Assembly (NCBI GenBank): GCA_964555735.1
Contig: CAZKTS010000038.1
Location: forward strand, 1-64,000
Length of the DNA: 64,000 nt
Direction of reading: 5' to 3'
Origin: CAZKTS01 sp964555735
Lineage (GTDB): Bacteria > Actinomycetota > Acidimicrobiia > IMCC26256 > PALSA-555
Shown here: positions 35,930 through 43,776 of the stretch, in pieces
Numbering within the stretch: position 1 is the stretch's first letter
Layout of the letters: the number at the start of each line of letters is the position of its first letter
Program-made: the position numbers and the translations under genes
Notes under the pieces: generated by a model
Told to the model about the DNA's origin: nothing
Database searches by the model: none
What the model saw: only the letters and a program-made list of their open reading frames with translations

Positions 35930-36858
35930 GTCGACCGACCTGTTGCCGCCAGCTCACCGTCCACCGAGGGGGCGGACGGCTCGTGCATCGCCTCCTGGGC
36001 CGCGATCGCCTCGAGCCCCTCGTTGACCGTGATCACCCCGCGCAGGAGCGGCATGTCGACGCCCATGTCCTGAGCGAAGCCGAGAAAGCCGCGCGTGTCC
36101 TTGGGCAGGCACGCACCGCCGTAGGGGCGGCCGGCGCGCACGCCGTACTCGGGGTTGAAGCTCGCCTCGGCCGACCGCGCCACCGTGGTGGCGACGCGAT
36201 CGAGCTCGACGTTCGCCTGGTTGGCAACCTGCCACATCTCGTTCCAGAAGCTGATCTTCGTGGCGTTGAAGAGGTTGTGCGCGCACTTCACGAACTCGGC
36301 TTCTGCCGGGTTGGTGAACGTGCGGATCTCGCCGCCGAACTCGCCGTACAGCTCCGCAAGGCGCTCGACGGTGCGGGCGCTGCGCGCACCGAGGACAGTC
36401 ATCCACGGCATCAGGTAGTCCTCCCGCGAGCAGGCGGCACGCAGGAACTCGGGGTTCGACGCGACTGCGAAGTCGGTGCCGTTGCGCTTGCCACCGGACG
36501 CCTGCTCCAGGATCGGGAGCACGAGCTGCTCGCAGGTGCCGGGTGGGACCGTGGAGCGCACCACGACGGTGTGGAAGGCGTTGGCGCCGCGCAGGGCAGC
36601 ACCCACGGTCTCGGCCGCGGCGCGCACGGCAGAGAGCTCATAGCGGTTGCCGTTGTTCGGCGTCGGCACCGTCAGGAAGATGAACGCCGGAGCACCGCTG
36701 AGATCGAGCTTCATGCTCGCGGCATGACCGCGGCTGCGCAGCTGCTCCACACGCTCTGCATTGATGTCGACGAACTGGACGGCGTGACCCTTGGTCTCGA
36801 GCCCGGTTCCGGTCGCCGTGCCGACGACACCAGATCCAACGATGATCGCGCGTGCCAT
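35926..36858 (-). CDS. Nucleotide-sugar dehydrogenase (UDP-glucose/GDP-mannose family), short form
   Basis: The first gene of the operon. The Rossmann motif GSGVVG (residues 8-13), STVPPGT, SNPEFLR, AEFVKCAHNLFNATKISFWN and the catalytic-cysteine motif GGACLPKD (C250) show a four-electron sugar-nucleotide dehydrogenase that makes a uronic acid, such as GDP-mannuronate or UDP-glucuronate. At 310 aa it lacks the ~110-residue C-terminal UDPGP_MGDP_dh_C domain that normally completes the sugar-nucleotide site, ending in a Ser/Pro/Glu-rich tail. This may be a truncation or a compact variant. The ATG at 36858 was chosen for its GAGGG ribosome site; the frame is open further upstream but non-homologous. 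Confidence 0.85.
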   Translation of the reverse strand: MARAIIVGSGVVGTATGTGLETKGHAVQFVDINAERVEQLRSRGHAASMKLDLSGAPAFIFLTVPTPNNGNRYELSAVRAAAETVGAALRGANAFHTVVVRSTVPPGTCEQLVLPILEQASGGKRNGTDFAVASNPEFLRAACSREDYLMPWMTVLGARSARTVERLAELYGEFGGEIRTFTNPAEAEFVKCAHNLFNATKISFWNEMWQVANQANVELDRVATTVARSAEASFNPEYGVRAGRPYGGACLPKDTRGFLGFAQDMGVDMPLLRGVITVNEGLEAIAAQEAMHEPSAPSVDGELAATGRST

Positions 36859-37150
36859 TTTCACCCTCGTCTCGGTCGTGGGGATGTCCTGATCGACGGT
36901 ACGGAGGCGGGCGGTCGATGCCATCCGCCGCGGCGCGCGAAATGCGTTCGGGATCTCGCGCGTCGCGACGTGCCAACGGTCACGGTGACGACGACGGAAA
37001 ATCCTGGTGAAGCCCGTTTGCCGCGCGCCCACAAGGGGCATGGCGGCCGAACAGGGTGGCGCGGCGGAGCACACTGAGGCGGGGCGAAACCCGACTCCGC
37101 ACGCAGCGATTGAACGTCCGACCGCGAACGGGAGCAGGTGCCACGTGCCA
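36859..37150. promoter_or_regulatory. Divergent promoter region of polysaccharide operon and PucR-type regulator
   Basis: The gap of about 290 bp should contain the promoters of the minus-strand exopolysaccharide operon and the plus-strand PucR-type gene. A short perfect palindrome, GTCAC-G-GTGAC, lies at 36979-36989 and is a possible operator. An A-rich patch (GGAAAATCC near 37000) stands out in otherwise GC-rich sequence. No clear -10/-35 pair can be claimed. Confidence 0.35.
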
Positions 37151-38329
37151 ATGCGGATCGATGCCGCCATGTACGACGTCCCGTCGTCCGCTCGCGGCAC
37201 GGACGAGGCCGTCGACAGCCTTCGCGCGGTCAACGAGTTCCTGGGTCGGGTGATCGGAGCGCTGCTCGCCGACCGGGGGCTGCCCGGTGTGGCCGAAGAG
37301 CTCGCCGCCGCGCTCGGTCGACCCGTCGCGCTCTGGGGTGCCGCCGACCAGGTGCTCGCCACGAGCGGTGACCACGCGGCGACCGCGGAGGACCGCACCC
37401 CCGAGTGGCGCCGCGTCGCGGTGTGCCACGGCACCGATGCGGTGACGATCGGGATCCACGACCCCGACGGCTCGACGACCGACCTCGTCGCACTGGTCCT
37501 CGAGCACGCGGCGCAGATCACCGCACTCGAGCTCTACCGGATCCGCAGCGTCGCCGACACCGAGCTCAAGCTCTGGGGCGACCTCAGCCGCGCCCTGCTC
37601 GGCCCGGACGATCCCGAGCGGGTGGGGATGCTCGCGGCGTCACTGGGCTACGACCTCGACCGCCGGCGCCGAGTCATCGTCACCGAGCCCCGGGTCTCGG
37701 ACCAGGAGCTGCAGCAGCTCCACGGCCAAGTGCGCGCGCTCGACACGCAGGCCATGGCAACCCGCCACGACGAGCACCCCGTGCTCATCGTCACCGCCGA
37801 CTGCGACCCGCTCGCCCTGCAGCGTCTGATCGAGTCGCGCGACACCACCCTCTGCCTGGGCGCCAGCAGCCCGACGTCGTCAGAGCGCGGGCTGAGCGCA
37901 CCACTGCGTGAGGCCCATCTCGCCCTGCGCGTGAACACCACGTTCGGGGGCGCGAACGTGCTGCCCTTCGAGGACCTCGGCCTCTACCAGCTGTTCGCAC
38001 ACGCCGACCCGATCGACCTCGAAGCGCACGCGGCGCAATGGCTCCAGCCCGTCCTGGACCACGACCGCGCGCGCAACGGCGAGCTGCTCCAGACGCTCAC
38101 CGAGTACCTGGAGCGCGGCGGCGCGGTCGAGGCGACGGCCCAGGCGCTGTTCATCCACCGGAGCACGCTCAGCTACCGGCTGCGCCGCATCGAGTCCTTG
38201 CTGGGTCGGGACCTCGCGAACGTCGACACTCGCTTCAACCTCCAGCTGGCCACGCGGGCGCTCGTAGCGGCGGCCTCCATGCGCAGCGCCGTCGACGACG
38301 CGTCGGAGACCGGAGCGTCGATACGCTGA
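37151..38329 (+). CDS. PucR/CdaR-family transcriptional regulator
   Basis: The C terminus carries the PucR-type helix-turn-helix: LLQTLTEYLERGGAVEATAQ, then LFIHRSTLSYRLRRIESLLG and FNLQLATRAL. The N-terminal region (LADRGLPGVAEELAAALG, PVALWGAADQVLATSG) resembles the sugar-diacid/GAF-like sensing domain of this family. Such regulators respond to purines, sugar diacids or other metabolites. Start: ATG 37151 or GTG 37145; both have weak purine stretches upstream. It is divergent from the exopolysaccharide operon, making it the candidate regulator of it, and sits 4 bp before the ParB-like gene, probably in one transcript. Confidence 0.83.
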   Translation: MRIDAAMYDVPSSARGTDEAVDSLRAVNEFLGRVIGALLADRGLPGVAEELAAALGRPVALWGAADQVLATSGDHAATAEDRTPEWRRVAVCHGTDAVTIGIHDPDGSTTDLVALVLEHAAQITALELYRIRSVADTELKLWGDLSRALLGPDDPERVGMLAASLGYDLDRRRRVIVTEPRVSDQELQQLHGQVRALDTQAMATRHDEHPVLIVTADCDPLALQRLIESRDTTLCLGASSPTSSERGLSAPLREAHLALRVNTTFGGANVLPFEDLGLYQLFAHADPIDLEAHAAQWLQPVLDHDRARNGELLQTLTEYLERGGAVEATAQALFIHRSTLSYRLRRIESLLGRDLANVDTRFNLQLATRALVAAASMRSAVDDASETGASIR

Positions 38330-38333
38330 GGCC

Positions 38334-39143
38334 ATGGCGCCGGAGACCGATGCGGAGCTCACGTTCAAGGATCCGCAGAAGCGCCGATCGGTCACCTTCA
38401 CCGTCTTGCCGATGACGAAGCTCGACGTCATCACGCACCAGCGCAAGCCCAGCGACACGCACGTCGGCAAGATCGTCGATTCGATCGAGCGCGTCGGCTT
38501 CGTCGCCCCGCTCGTCGTCGTGCGCAGCGAGGCCGACGATGACGCCTACCTCGTGATCGACGGCCAGCACCGCTTCCTCGCTGCGCAGCAGCTCGGCCTC
38601 AAGCGACTCCCGGCGGTGATCGTGCCCGGCGACACCGCGCGCCGGATGCTCACGCTCAACGTGGAGAAAGAGCCCAACATCCGCGAGCGGTCATCGGTGG
38701 CCCTCTCCGTCTACCGGGAGCTGGTGGAGCGTCGGCCGACGATGAGCGAGGACGACCCCGAGGTCGCGGACTCGGTCCACCACGCCCACTACGTGACCCT
38801 CGGTCTCGCGTACGCGGCGTACGGCCGCCTCGCGGGCAGCCAGTACGAGTCGATCCTCAAGAAGTGCGACGGCTACCTCGACCAACCGCTCGTCGAGTGC
38901 CTTCCCGTGCGCGAGGCGCGCGCCGAGAAGCTCGTCGAAGCCCACCGCCTCGTGCGATCGATCACGGATCAGCTCAAGGAGATGGGCGCCTGGCACGAGT
39001 TCGTCGGAGCCCAGATCGTCGCCGCGGCGAACCCGCTCCGGCGCGCCCGCAAGCAGCATTCGTTCGACGAGACCTTCGACAAGATGCTCACCAAGCTCCG
39101 CGCCCTCGATGAGCACCCCGAGAAGCTACGGAGCAGCGACTGA
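38334..39143 (+). CDS. ParB N-terminal (ParB/Srx) domain protein
   Basis: The 269-residue protein has the ParB/sulfiredoxin-like nucleotide-binding domain in its first ~110 residues: HVGKIVDSIERVGFVAPLVV and VIDGQHRFLAAQQLGLKRLP. This core binds or hydrolyses CTP in ParB. The rest is helical (SVYRELVERRPTMSEDD, ILKKCDGYLDQPLVECLPV) without a recognisable ParB helix-turn-helix, and no parA or parS-like site is present, so chromosome partition is unlikely; a regulatory or DNA-modification-related ParB-like role is more plausible. It follows the PucR gene by 4 bp and overlaps the convergent SGNH gene by 18 bp. Confidence 0.83.
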   Translation: MAPETDAELTFKDPQKRRSVTFTVLPMTKLDVITHQRKPSDTHVGKIVDSIERVGFVAPLVVVRSEADDDAYLVIDGQHRFLAAQQLGLKRLPAVIVPGDTARRMLTLNVEKEPNIRERSSVALSVYRELVERRPTMSEDDPEVADSVHHAHYVTLGLAYAAYGRLAGSQYESILKKCDGYLDQPLVECLPVREARAEKLVEAHRLVRSITDQLKEMGAWHEFVGAQIVAAANPLRRARKQHSFDETFDKMLTKLRALDEHPEKLRSSD

Positions 39144-40010
39144 CCGGTCGTTCACGAGCGCGACGCGCGAACCCAACGCGTCGAGTGCCGCCTCGGCCAC
39201 CGCGTCACCGAAACGAACGACGCCCGCGGCATACACGCCGCATCGTCCGACCTCGGTCCCGGGCACCGGACAGAAGTGGAGGCCGTCGTTCGCACGCACG
39301 ACGATCTCGCCGTCCCGGCACGCGGGCATCGCGCGCTCGCCCGGAGTGCAGGGGAGCTCGCGCGGGAACCGCATCGCTCCGCTGTCGTCCCTGGTCGTGG
39401 CCGCCAAGGCCGCTTCCGGAGCGCCGCGGAACGACACGCGCGGCCCGTTGGCCGCGGCGACGAACTGGTAGACCGCGTCCAGCGGATTGCGCTCAGGCAG
39501 GAACGGCGCGACGGCCCGCGGCGGCGTGCCCACGATCACCACCTCGGTGTCTTGCCCGCCCGCGATCCAGTACGCAGCTGCGGTCATGGCATCGAGGAGG
39601 TAGCTCATCCGGACGTCGCGCTCGTCAGTGCCGCGCGCGAGCATGCAGGGCGTCATGGCGTTGCCGGCGAACTCGATGACGACGACGTCGGGCCGCAGCA
39701 CCGCGTCGGAGCGCATCTGGGGGAGCCAGTCGCAGAGCGCGGTGCCACCGAACGAGCGCAGGGTCACCTCGGCAGTCGGGTCCGCGAAGTGGATGCTCGA
39801 CTCGATCCGGAACTGCGCCTCGGCGATCAGTGAATCGCCGTAGACGAGGATCTTCGGCGCCAGCGGTGGGTACCGCGCCTCGGTCGGCCCCGAACCGTCG
39901 TTGCCCGCCGCGAGCCCCGGGCCGGCCAGAACCCCCGCGACGGTGACGAGCGTCGCGATCGCGACACGCACGCGTCGGCCGGACTCACGAGACGGTGCCG
40001 GCCGCTGCAT
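39126..40010 (-). CDS. Secreted SGNH/GDSL-type hydrolase
   Basis: The N terminus has a twin-arginine-containing basic region and hydrophobic stretch (VRVAIATLVTVAGVLAGPGL), consistent with export. SGNH blocks are visible: block I ILVYGDSLIAEAQ (Ser60), block III EFAGNAMTPC and block V ANDGLHFCP with the catalytic Asp-x-x-His. Proteins of this kind are esterases or O-acetyl-transfer/hydrolysis enzymes, including AlgX/AlgJ-like modifiers of alginate, so a role in modifying the nearby exopolysaccharide is possible but speculative. Start: ATG 40010 was preferred to 40055 because it gives a better signal peptide. The 3' end overlaps the ParB-like gene. Confidence 0.75.
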   Translation of the reverse strand: MQRPAPSRESGRRVRVAIATLVTVAGVLAGPGLAAGNDGSGPTEARYPPLAPKILVYGDSLIAEAQFRIESSIHFADPTAEVTLRSFGGTALCDWLPQMRSDAVLRPDVVVIEFAGNAMTPCMLARGTDERDVRMSYLLDAMTAAAYWIAGGQDTEVVIVGTPPRAVAPFLPERNPLDAVYQFVAAANGPRVSFRGAPEAALAATTRDDSGAMRFPRELPCTPGERAMPACRDGEIVVRANDGLHFCPVPGTEVGRCGVYAAGVVRFGDAVAEAALDALGSRVALVNDRSVAAP

Positions 40011-40056
40011 GAGGACGGAAGATCTCGCACCGAGTGAAGCCGCACGGCAAAGCACC

Positions 40057-40102
40057 GTAAGAAGTCGTGAAGGAGAGCGTCCGACTCTTACGCCGTCCTT
40101 AC
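40057..40102. promoter_or_regulatory. Candidate operator upstream of two-component system
   Basis: A nearly perfect inverted repeat (GTAAGAAGTCG at 40057-40067, CGACTCTTAC at 40082-40091) is followed by two direct CTTAC repeats starting at 40087 and 40098, exactly 11 bp apart, the phasing used by OmpR-family response regulators. It lies between the divergent SGNH hydrolase and the response-regulator gene and may control both. Confidence 0.45.
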
Positions 40103-40180
40103 CCTCGCCGGGCTCGGCGGCCGACGACCGCGGCCGATCTGCGACACTCGCGGCATGCCGTGCGACGCGCGTCGGTCCCG

Positions 40181-40855
40181 ATGACGCGCGTGCTGGTCGC
40201 CGAGGACGATCCGTCCGCGCTCGAGTCGGTCACGCGCGCACTGGAGCTCGAGGGGTACGACGCCGAAGGTGTCGGGAATGGTGCCGAAGCGCTCCGGGTC
40301 GTCGCCGACGCCCCCGTCGATCTGCTCGTCCTCGACCTGATGATGCCGGTCATCGACGGCCTGACGGTCTGTCGACGCCTGCGAGCGGCGGGAGACCGCA
40401 CGCCGGTCCTGATGATGACCGCGCGCACTGAGCTCTCGGACCGGGTGTCCGGGCTCGACGCCGGCGCGGACGATTACCTCCCGAAGCCCTTCGCGCTCGA
40501 CGAGCTGCTCGCCCGGATCCGGGCGCTCCTCCGCCGGGCCAGCTACGACCACGAGCACCGCCCGCTCGAGTTCGACGACCTGAAGATCGACGAGGCATCG
40601 CGGCGCGTTTGGAGGGGCGAGCGCGAGGTCGAGCTCACCAAGACGGAGTTCGACCTGCTCCAGCTGCTCACCCGCAACGCCGGCATCGTGCTGTCGCACA
40701 CCACGATCTACGAACGGATCTGGGGCTTCGACTTCGGCGCCGACTCCAACTCGCTCCCCGTCTACATCGGCTACCTCCGGCGCAAGCTCGAAGCGGATGG
40801 GGAAGCGCGCCTCATCCAGACCGTCCGCGCGGTCGGCTACACGGTGCGCCGGTGA
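40181..40855 (+). CDS. OmpR-family response regulator (MprA-like)
   Basis: A 224-residue response regulator: receiver domain with phospho-acceptor D52 (VLDLMMPVIDG), conserved Lys102 (LPKPF) and an OmpR winged-helix output domain (VELTKTEFDLLQLLTRNAG, VYIGYLRRKLEADGEARLIQ, TVRAVGYTVR). The sequence closely resembles mycobacterial MprA, a stress-responsive regulator of the cell envelope. ATG 40181 (MTRVLVAEDD) is the family-consistent start; a longer open frame upstream is non-homologous. The stop overlaps the kinase GTG by 4 bp. Confidence 0.93.
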   Translation: MTRVLVAEDDPSALESVTRALELEGYDAEGVGNGAEALRVVADAPVDLLVLDLMMPVIDGLTVCRRLRAAGDRTPVLMMTARTELSDRVSGLDAGADDYLPKPFALDELLARIRALLRRASYDHEHRPLEFDDLKIDEASRRVWRGEREVELTKTEFDLLQLLTRNAGIVLSHTTIYERIWGFDFGADSNSLPVYIGYLRRKLEADGEARLIQTVRAVGYTVRR

Positions 40856-42255
40856 CGAGCCTCCGCCTGCGCCTGGCGATCGGCCTCGCGCTGCTCGCCG
40901 CACTGTCGGTCGTGGCCGTCGCCACCAGCAACTACCTCCAGACGTCGGACCGCCTCCACGCCCAGGTCGACGCGACACTGCGCTCCGACACCCGGCCGCT
41001 GGCGGGCGGCGAGGGCTCGTCGACCGCGTTCGTCGCGGCCGTGTTCTGCCAACAGATCCGCGATGGCGAGGGAGCGGTGGCGGGCTACACCGCGAAGATC
41101 ACCTCGCAGCTCGGCACCTCGGTGCAATGCTTGAACGCCGATGGCGCCGTGAGCGCCTCCATCGGCCGGGCCGATCTGCCTGCGCCGGAGGACGCGGCCG
41201 GGTCGGTCGGGAGCACCGTGGTGCTCACCACCCAGGAGGTCGACGGGCACACCTACCGCGTCGCGTCGTTCGCGGGACCGGAGGGCGGGACGATCCGGAT
41301 CATCCGCAGCCTCGCGACCACCGAGCGCGTGCTCGAATCGATCCGCGAACGGGCGCTGATCATCGGGGGAGTGGTCATCCTGCTGGCAGCTGCGCTCGGG
41401 TGGCTCATCGCCGGCTTGATCATCCGACCGGTGGAGCGGCTCACGACGGTCGCCGAGCGGGTTGCGGCGACGGGTGAGCTCGCAGCTCCCGTGAGCACGA
41501 AGCGACGCGACGAGGTCGGACGCCTTGCGCGCGCGTTCTCGTCGATGCTCACTGCGCTCAACGAGTCGCGAAGCCAGCAGCAGCGTCTCGTGGAGGACGC
41601 GAGCCACGAGCTGCGAACGCCGCTCACCAGCCTGCGGACGAACATCGACACCCTCCGCCGCCACGAGGATCTCGATCTCGAGGTGCGCACCCGGATCCTG
41701 GAAGGGCTCGACACCGAGCTCCGGGCCCTGGGTGCCCTCACCGACGAGCTGGTCGAGCTCACGGTCGGCGCGCGGACCGAAGAGCCCGCGGAGGCGCTCG
41801 ACCTCGAGCTGCTCGTCCAGCGCGCTGCGAACCTGGTCGAGCAACGCAGCGGACGGACGATCGATGTCGAGGCCACACCGAGCACCGTGGTCGCCCGGCC
41901 GTCGGCGCTGCTCCGCGCGGTGGTGAACATCCTCGACAACGCGGTGAAGTTCAGCCCGCCCTCCACGCCGATCGAGGTGGTGACCGGCGACGGCCGGGTC
42001 GAGGTGCGCGACCACGGCCCGGGGATCGACGCCGACGACCTGCCGTTCGTCTTCGACCGCTTCTACCGGGCAGTGGGCGCGCGATCGCTTCCCGGCTCCG
42101 GGCTCGGCCTGTCGATCGTGCGGACCGTCGCCGAGGAGAGCGGGGGCTCCGTGCTCGCCGGCAACCACGACGCCGGCGCATTCATCGCGCTGCAGCTCCC
42201 GACGGCGGCGGCAACGAGCGACGCAACCGGAGCGGTGGTGCCCCGGCCGCGGTGA
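40852..42255 (+). CDS. Sensor histidine kinase (MprB-like)
   Basis: A 467-residue HAMP-type kinase: transmembrane helices at about residues 8-27 and 169-191 with an extracytoplasmic domain between, HAMP linker (IRPVERLTTVAERVAATGE), H-box EDASHELRTPLTSLRTN (His252), N-box NILDNAVKFS, G1 DHGPGID and G2 GSGLGLSIVRTVAEES. It partners the upstream regulator (GTGA overlap), as in MprAB. The extracytoplasmic sensor contains two cysteines (FCQQIRDG, VQCLNADG) that could form a redox-sensitive disulfide. The last 74 bp overlap the convergent DppF-like gene. Confidence 0.93.
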   Translation: MTSLRLRLAIGLALLAALSVVAVATSNYLQTSDRLHAQVDATLRSDTRPLAGGEGSSTAFVAAVFCQQIRDGEGAVAGYTAKITSQLGTSVQCLNADGAVSASIGRADLPAPEDAAGSVGSTVVLTTQEVDGHTYRVASFAGPEGGTIRIIRSLATTERVLESIRERALIIGGVVILLAAALGWLIAGLIIRPVERLTTVAERVAATGELAAPVSTKRRDEVGRLARAFSSMLTALNESRSQQQRLVEDASHELRTPLTSLRTNIDTLRRHEDLDLEVRTRILEGLDTELRALGALTDELVELTVGARTEEPAEALDLELLVQRAANLVEQRSGRTIDVEATPSTVVARPSALLRAVVNILDNAVKFSPPSTPIEVVTGDGRVEVRDHGPGIDADDLPFVFDRFYRAVGARSLPGSGLGLSIVRTVAEESGGSVLAGNHDAGAFIALQLPTAAATSDATGAVVPRPR

Positions 42256-42994
42256 GGGCGACGCTCTCGACCAGCTCCTGCACGTACGGGTGCTCCGGCG
42301 TCTCCAGCACCCGGCAGGTCGGCCCGGTCTCGACGACGACACCGTCCTTCATCACCGCGACGCGGCCGGCGAGCCGCCGCGCGACCGCGAGATCGTGGGT
42401 GATGAGCACCATGCCGATGCCCGTCGTGGCACCGAGCCGGAGGAGCAGGTCGATCACTTGCGTCGTGGTCGTCGCGTCCAGGCTCGACGTGGGCTCGTCG
42501 AGCACCACGAACCGCGGCTCGAGGACGAGCGCACGTGCGAGGACCGCGCGGGCGAGCTGACCGCCGCTGCACGCGGCGGGACGCCGGTCGAGCAGCGACG
42601 GATCGAGCGCGACCGCTTCGAGGACCGGCTCGACCCGCGCCGCCACCGCGTCATCGCCGCGGCCGAGCCCGTGCACGCGAAGCGCCTGCGCGAGGGCGCG
42701 GCCGACCGAACGGCGCCGGTTGAGCGCGGTGCGTGGGTTCTGGGTCACGAGCTGCACGAGTCGCTGGTCGTGCCGCGTGCGCCGCGGCGGCAGCGTCCGC
42801 TCGTCGATCCGGACCTCGCCGGCGGTCGGGGCGGTCACCCCGGCGAGCATCCGACCAACCGTCGACTTCCCGGCACCCGACTCCCCCACGAGCGCGACGA
42901 TCTCGCCGTCGTCGACCACGAGGTCGAACGCGTCGACCGCGGCGCGGCGCTGCGCGTCGTAGCGCTTGACCAGGCCGCACGCTTCGAGCGTCAT
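42182..42994 (-). CDS. Dpp-type ABC importer ATPase (DppF-like)
   Basis: ATP-binding subunit of a peptide/nickel-type importer: Walker A GESGAGKST (residues 37-45), signature CSGGQLARAV, Walker [13 protein letters not shown] and the H-loop LITHDLAVARRLAGR. Final gene of the heme-oxygenase operon; its ATG overlaps the stop of the DppD-like gene. The C-terminal ~25 residues are Pro/Arg-rich and encoded antisense to the end of the histidine kinase gene. Works with the other subunits to import the ligand of the upstream binding protein, possibly heme or a peptide. Confidence 0.9.
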   Translation of the reverse strand: MTLEACGLVKRYDAQRRAAVDAFDLVVDDGEIVALVGESGAGKSTVGRMLAGVTAPTAGEVRIDERTLPPRRTRHDQRLVQLVTQNPRTALNRRRSVGRALAQALRVHGLGRGDDAVAARVEPVLEAVALDPSLLDRRPAACSGGQLARAVLARALVLEPRFVVLDEPTSSLDATTTTQVIDLLLRLGATTGIGMVLITHDLAVARRLAGRVAVMKDGVVVETGPTCRVLETPEHPYVQELVESVALTAAGAPPLRLRRSLPPPSGAAAR

Positions 42995-43776
42995 GCCGAC
43001 GCGAGCAGCTGCTGGGTCTGCTCGTGGCTCGGGGCTGCGAAGAGCTCGTCGACCGGCGCGCACTCGACGATCCGGCCCTCGTGCATGACCGCGACACGGT
43101 CGCAGATCTGGGCGACGACGCCGAGGTCGTGCGACACGAACAGGATCGACAGCCCGAGGCGCGCCCGCACGTCGAGGAGCTCGCGCAGCACCTGCACCCG
43201 AACCGTCGCGTCCAGGGAGCTGGTGGGTTCGTCGGCCACCAGCAGGGTCGGACGGTGCGCGAACGCGGCGATCGCCACCACGAGCCGCTGCAGCTCGCCG
43301 CCCGAGAACCGGTCCGGGAGCTCGTCGAGGCGCTCGAGCACGGGCCCGAGACCGATCGCCCCGAGCGCCTCCACCAGCTCGGAACCGCCGAGGTCATCAC
43401 CCAGGTACCACCGGAGCTGACGGCCGATCGGCACCGTCGGGGTGAGCGCGGCCATCGGGTGCTGCGGGACGAGCGCGACGCGTCGACCCCGGACGCGCCG
43501 CATGTCCCGTTCGCCGAGCGCGGCGAGGTCGATCCCGTCGAGCCGCAGCTCGTCGGCGCGGAACGTCGCCGAGCGCGGCAGCAGACGGAGCAACGCGGAG
43601 CACACGCTCGACTTGCCGCTGCCGGACTCACCCACCAGGCCGAAGATCTCGCCCCGACCGACATCGAACGACACGTCGCGCACCGCGGGCACGACCGCGT
43701 CACGCCGGCCGTAGGTCACGTCCAGCCCGGCGACGCGCAGCGTCGGCGGCGTGAGCGACGCGTCCGCGAGCGTCAT
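42991..43776 (-). CDS. Dpp-type ABC importer ATPase (DppD-like)
   Basis: The second ATP-binding subunit: Walker [10 protein letters not shown], signature [12 protein letters not shown], Walker [13 protein letters not shown] and switch [15 protein letters not shown]. The [14 protein letters not shown] segment is the Q-loop region typical of oligopeptide/dipeptide importer ATPases. The C terminus is short, ending [11 protein letters not shown], and lacks the cysteine cluster of full-length DppD/OppD iron-sulfur extensions. ATG 43776 overlaps the solute-binding protein stop by 4 bp, and its own stop overlaps the DppF-like ATG. Confidence 0.9.
   Translation of the reverse strand: MTLADASLTPPTLRVAGLDVTYGRRDAVVPAVRDVSFDVGRGEIFGLVGESGSGKSSVCSALLRLLPRSATFRADELRLDGIDLAALGERDMRRVRGRRVALVPQHPMAALTPTVPIGRQLRWYLGDDLGGSELVEALGAIGLGPVLERLDELPDRFSGGELQRLVVAIAAFAHRPTLLVADEPTSSLDATVRVQVLRELLDVRARLGLSILFVSHDLGVVAQICDRVAVMHEGRIVECAPVDELFAAPSHEQTQQLLASA

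Noticed and set aside
38334..39143. Chromosome-partitioning ParB and a nearby origin
   Set aside because: Only the N-terminal nucleotide-binding domain is present, with no parA gene, no recognisable helix-turn-helix and no DnaA-box cluster in the window.
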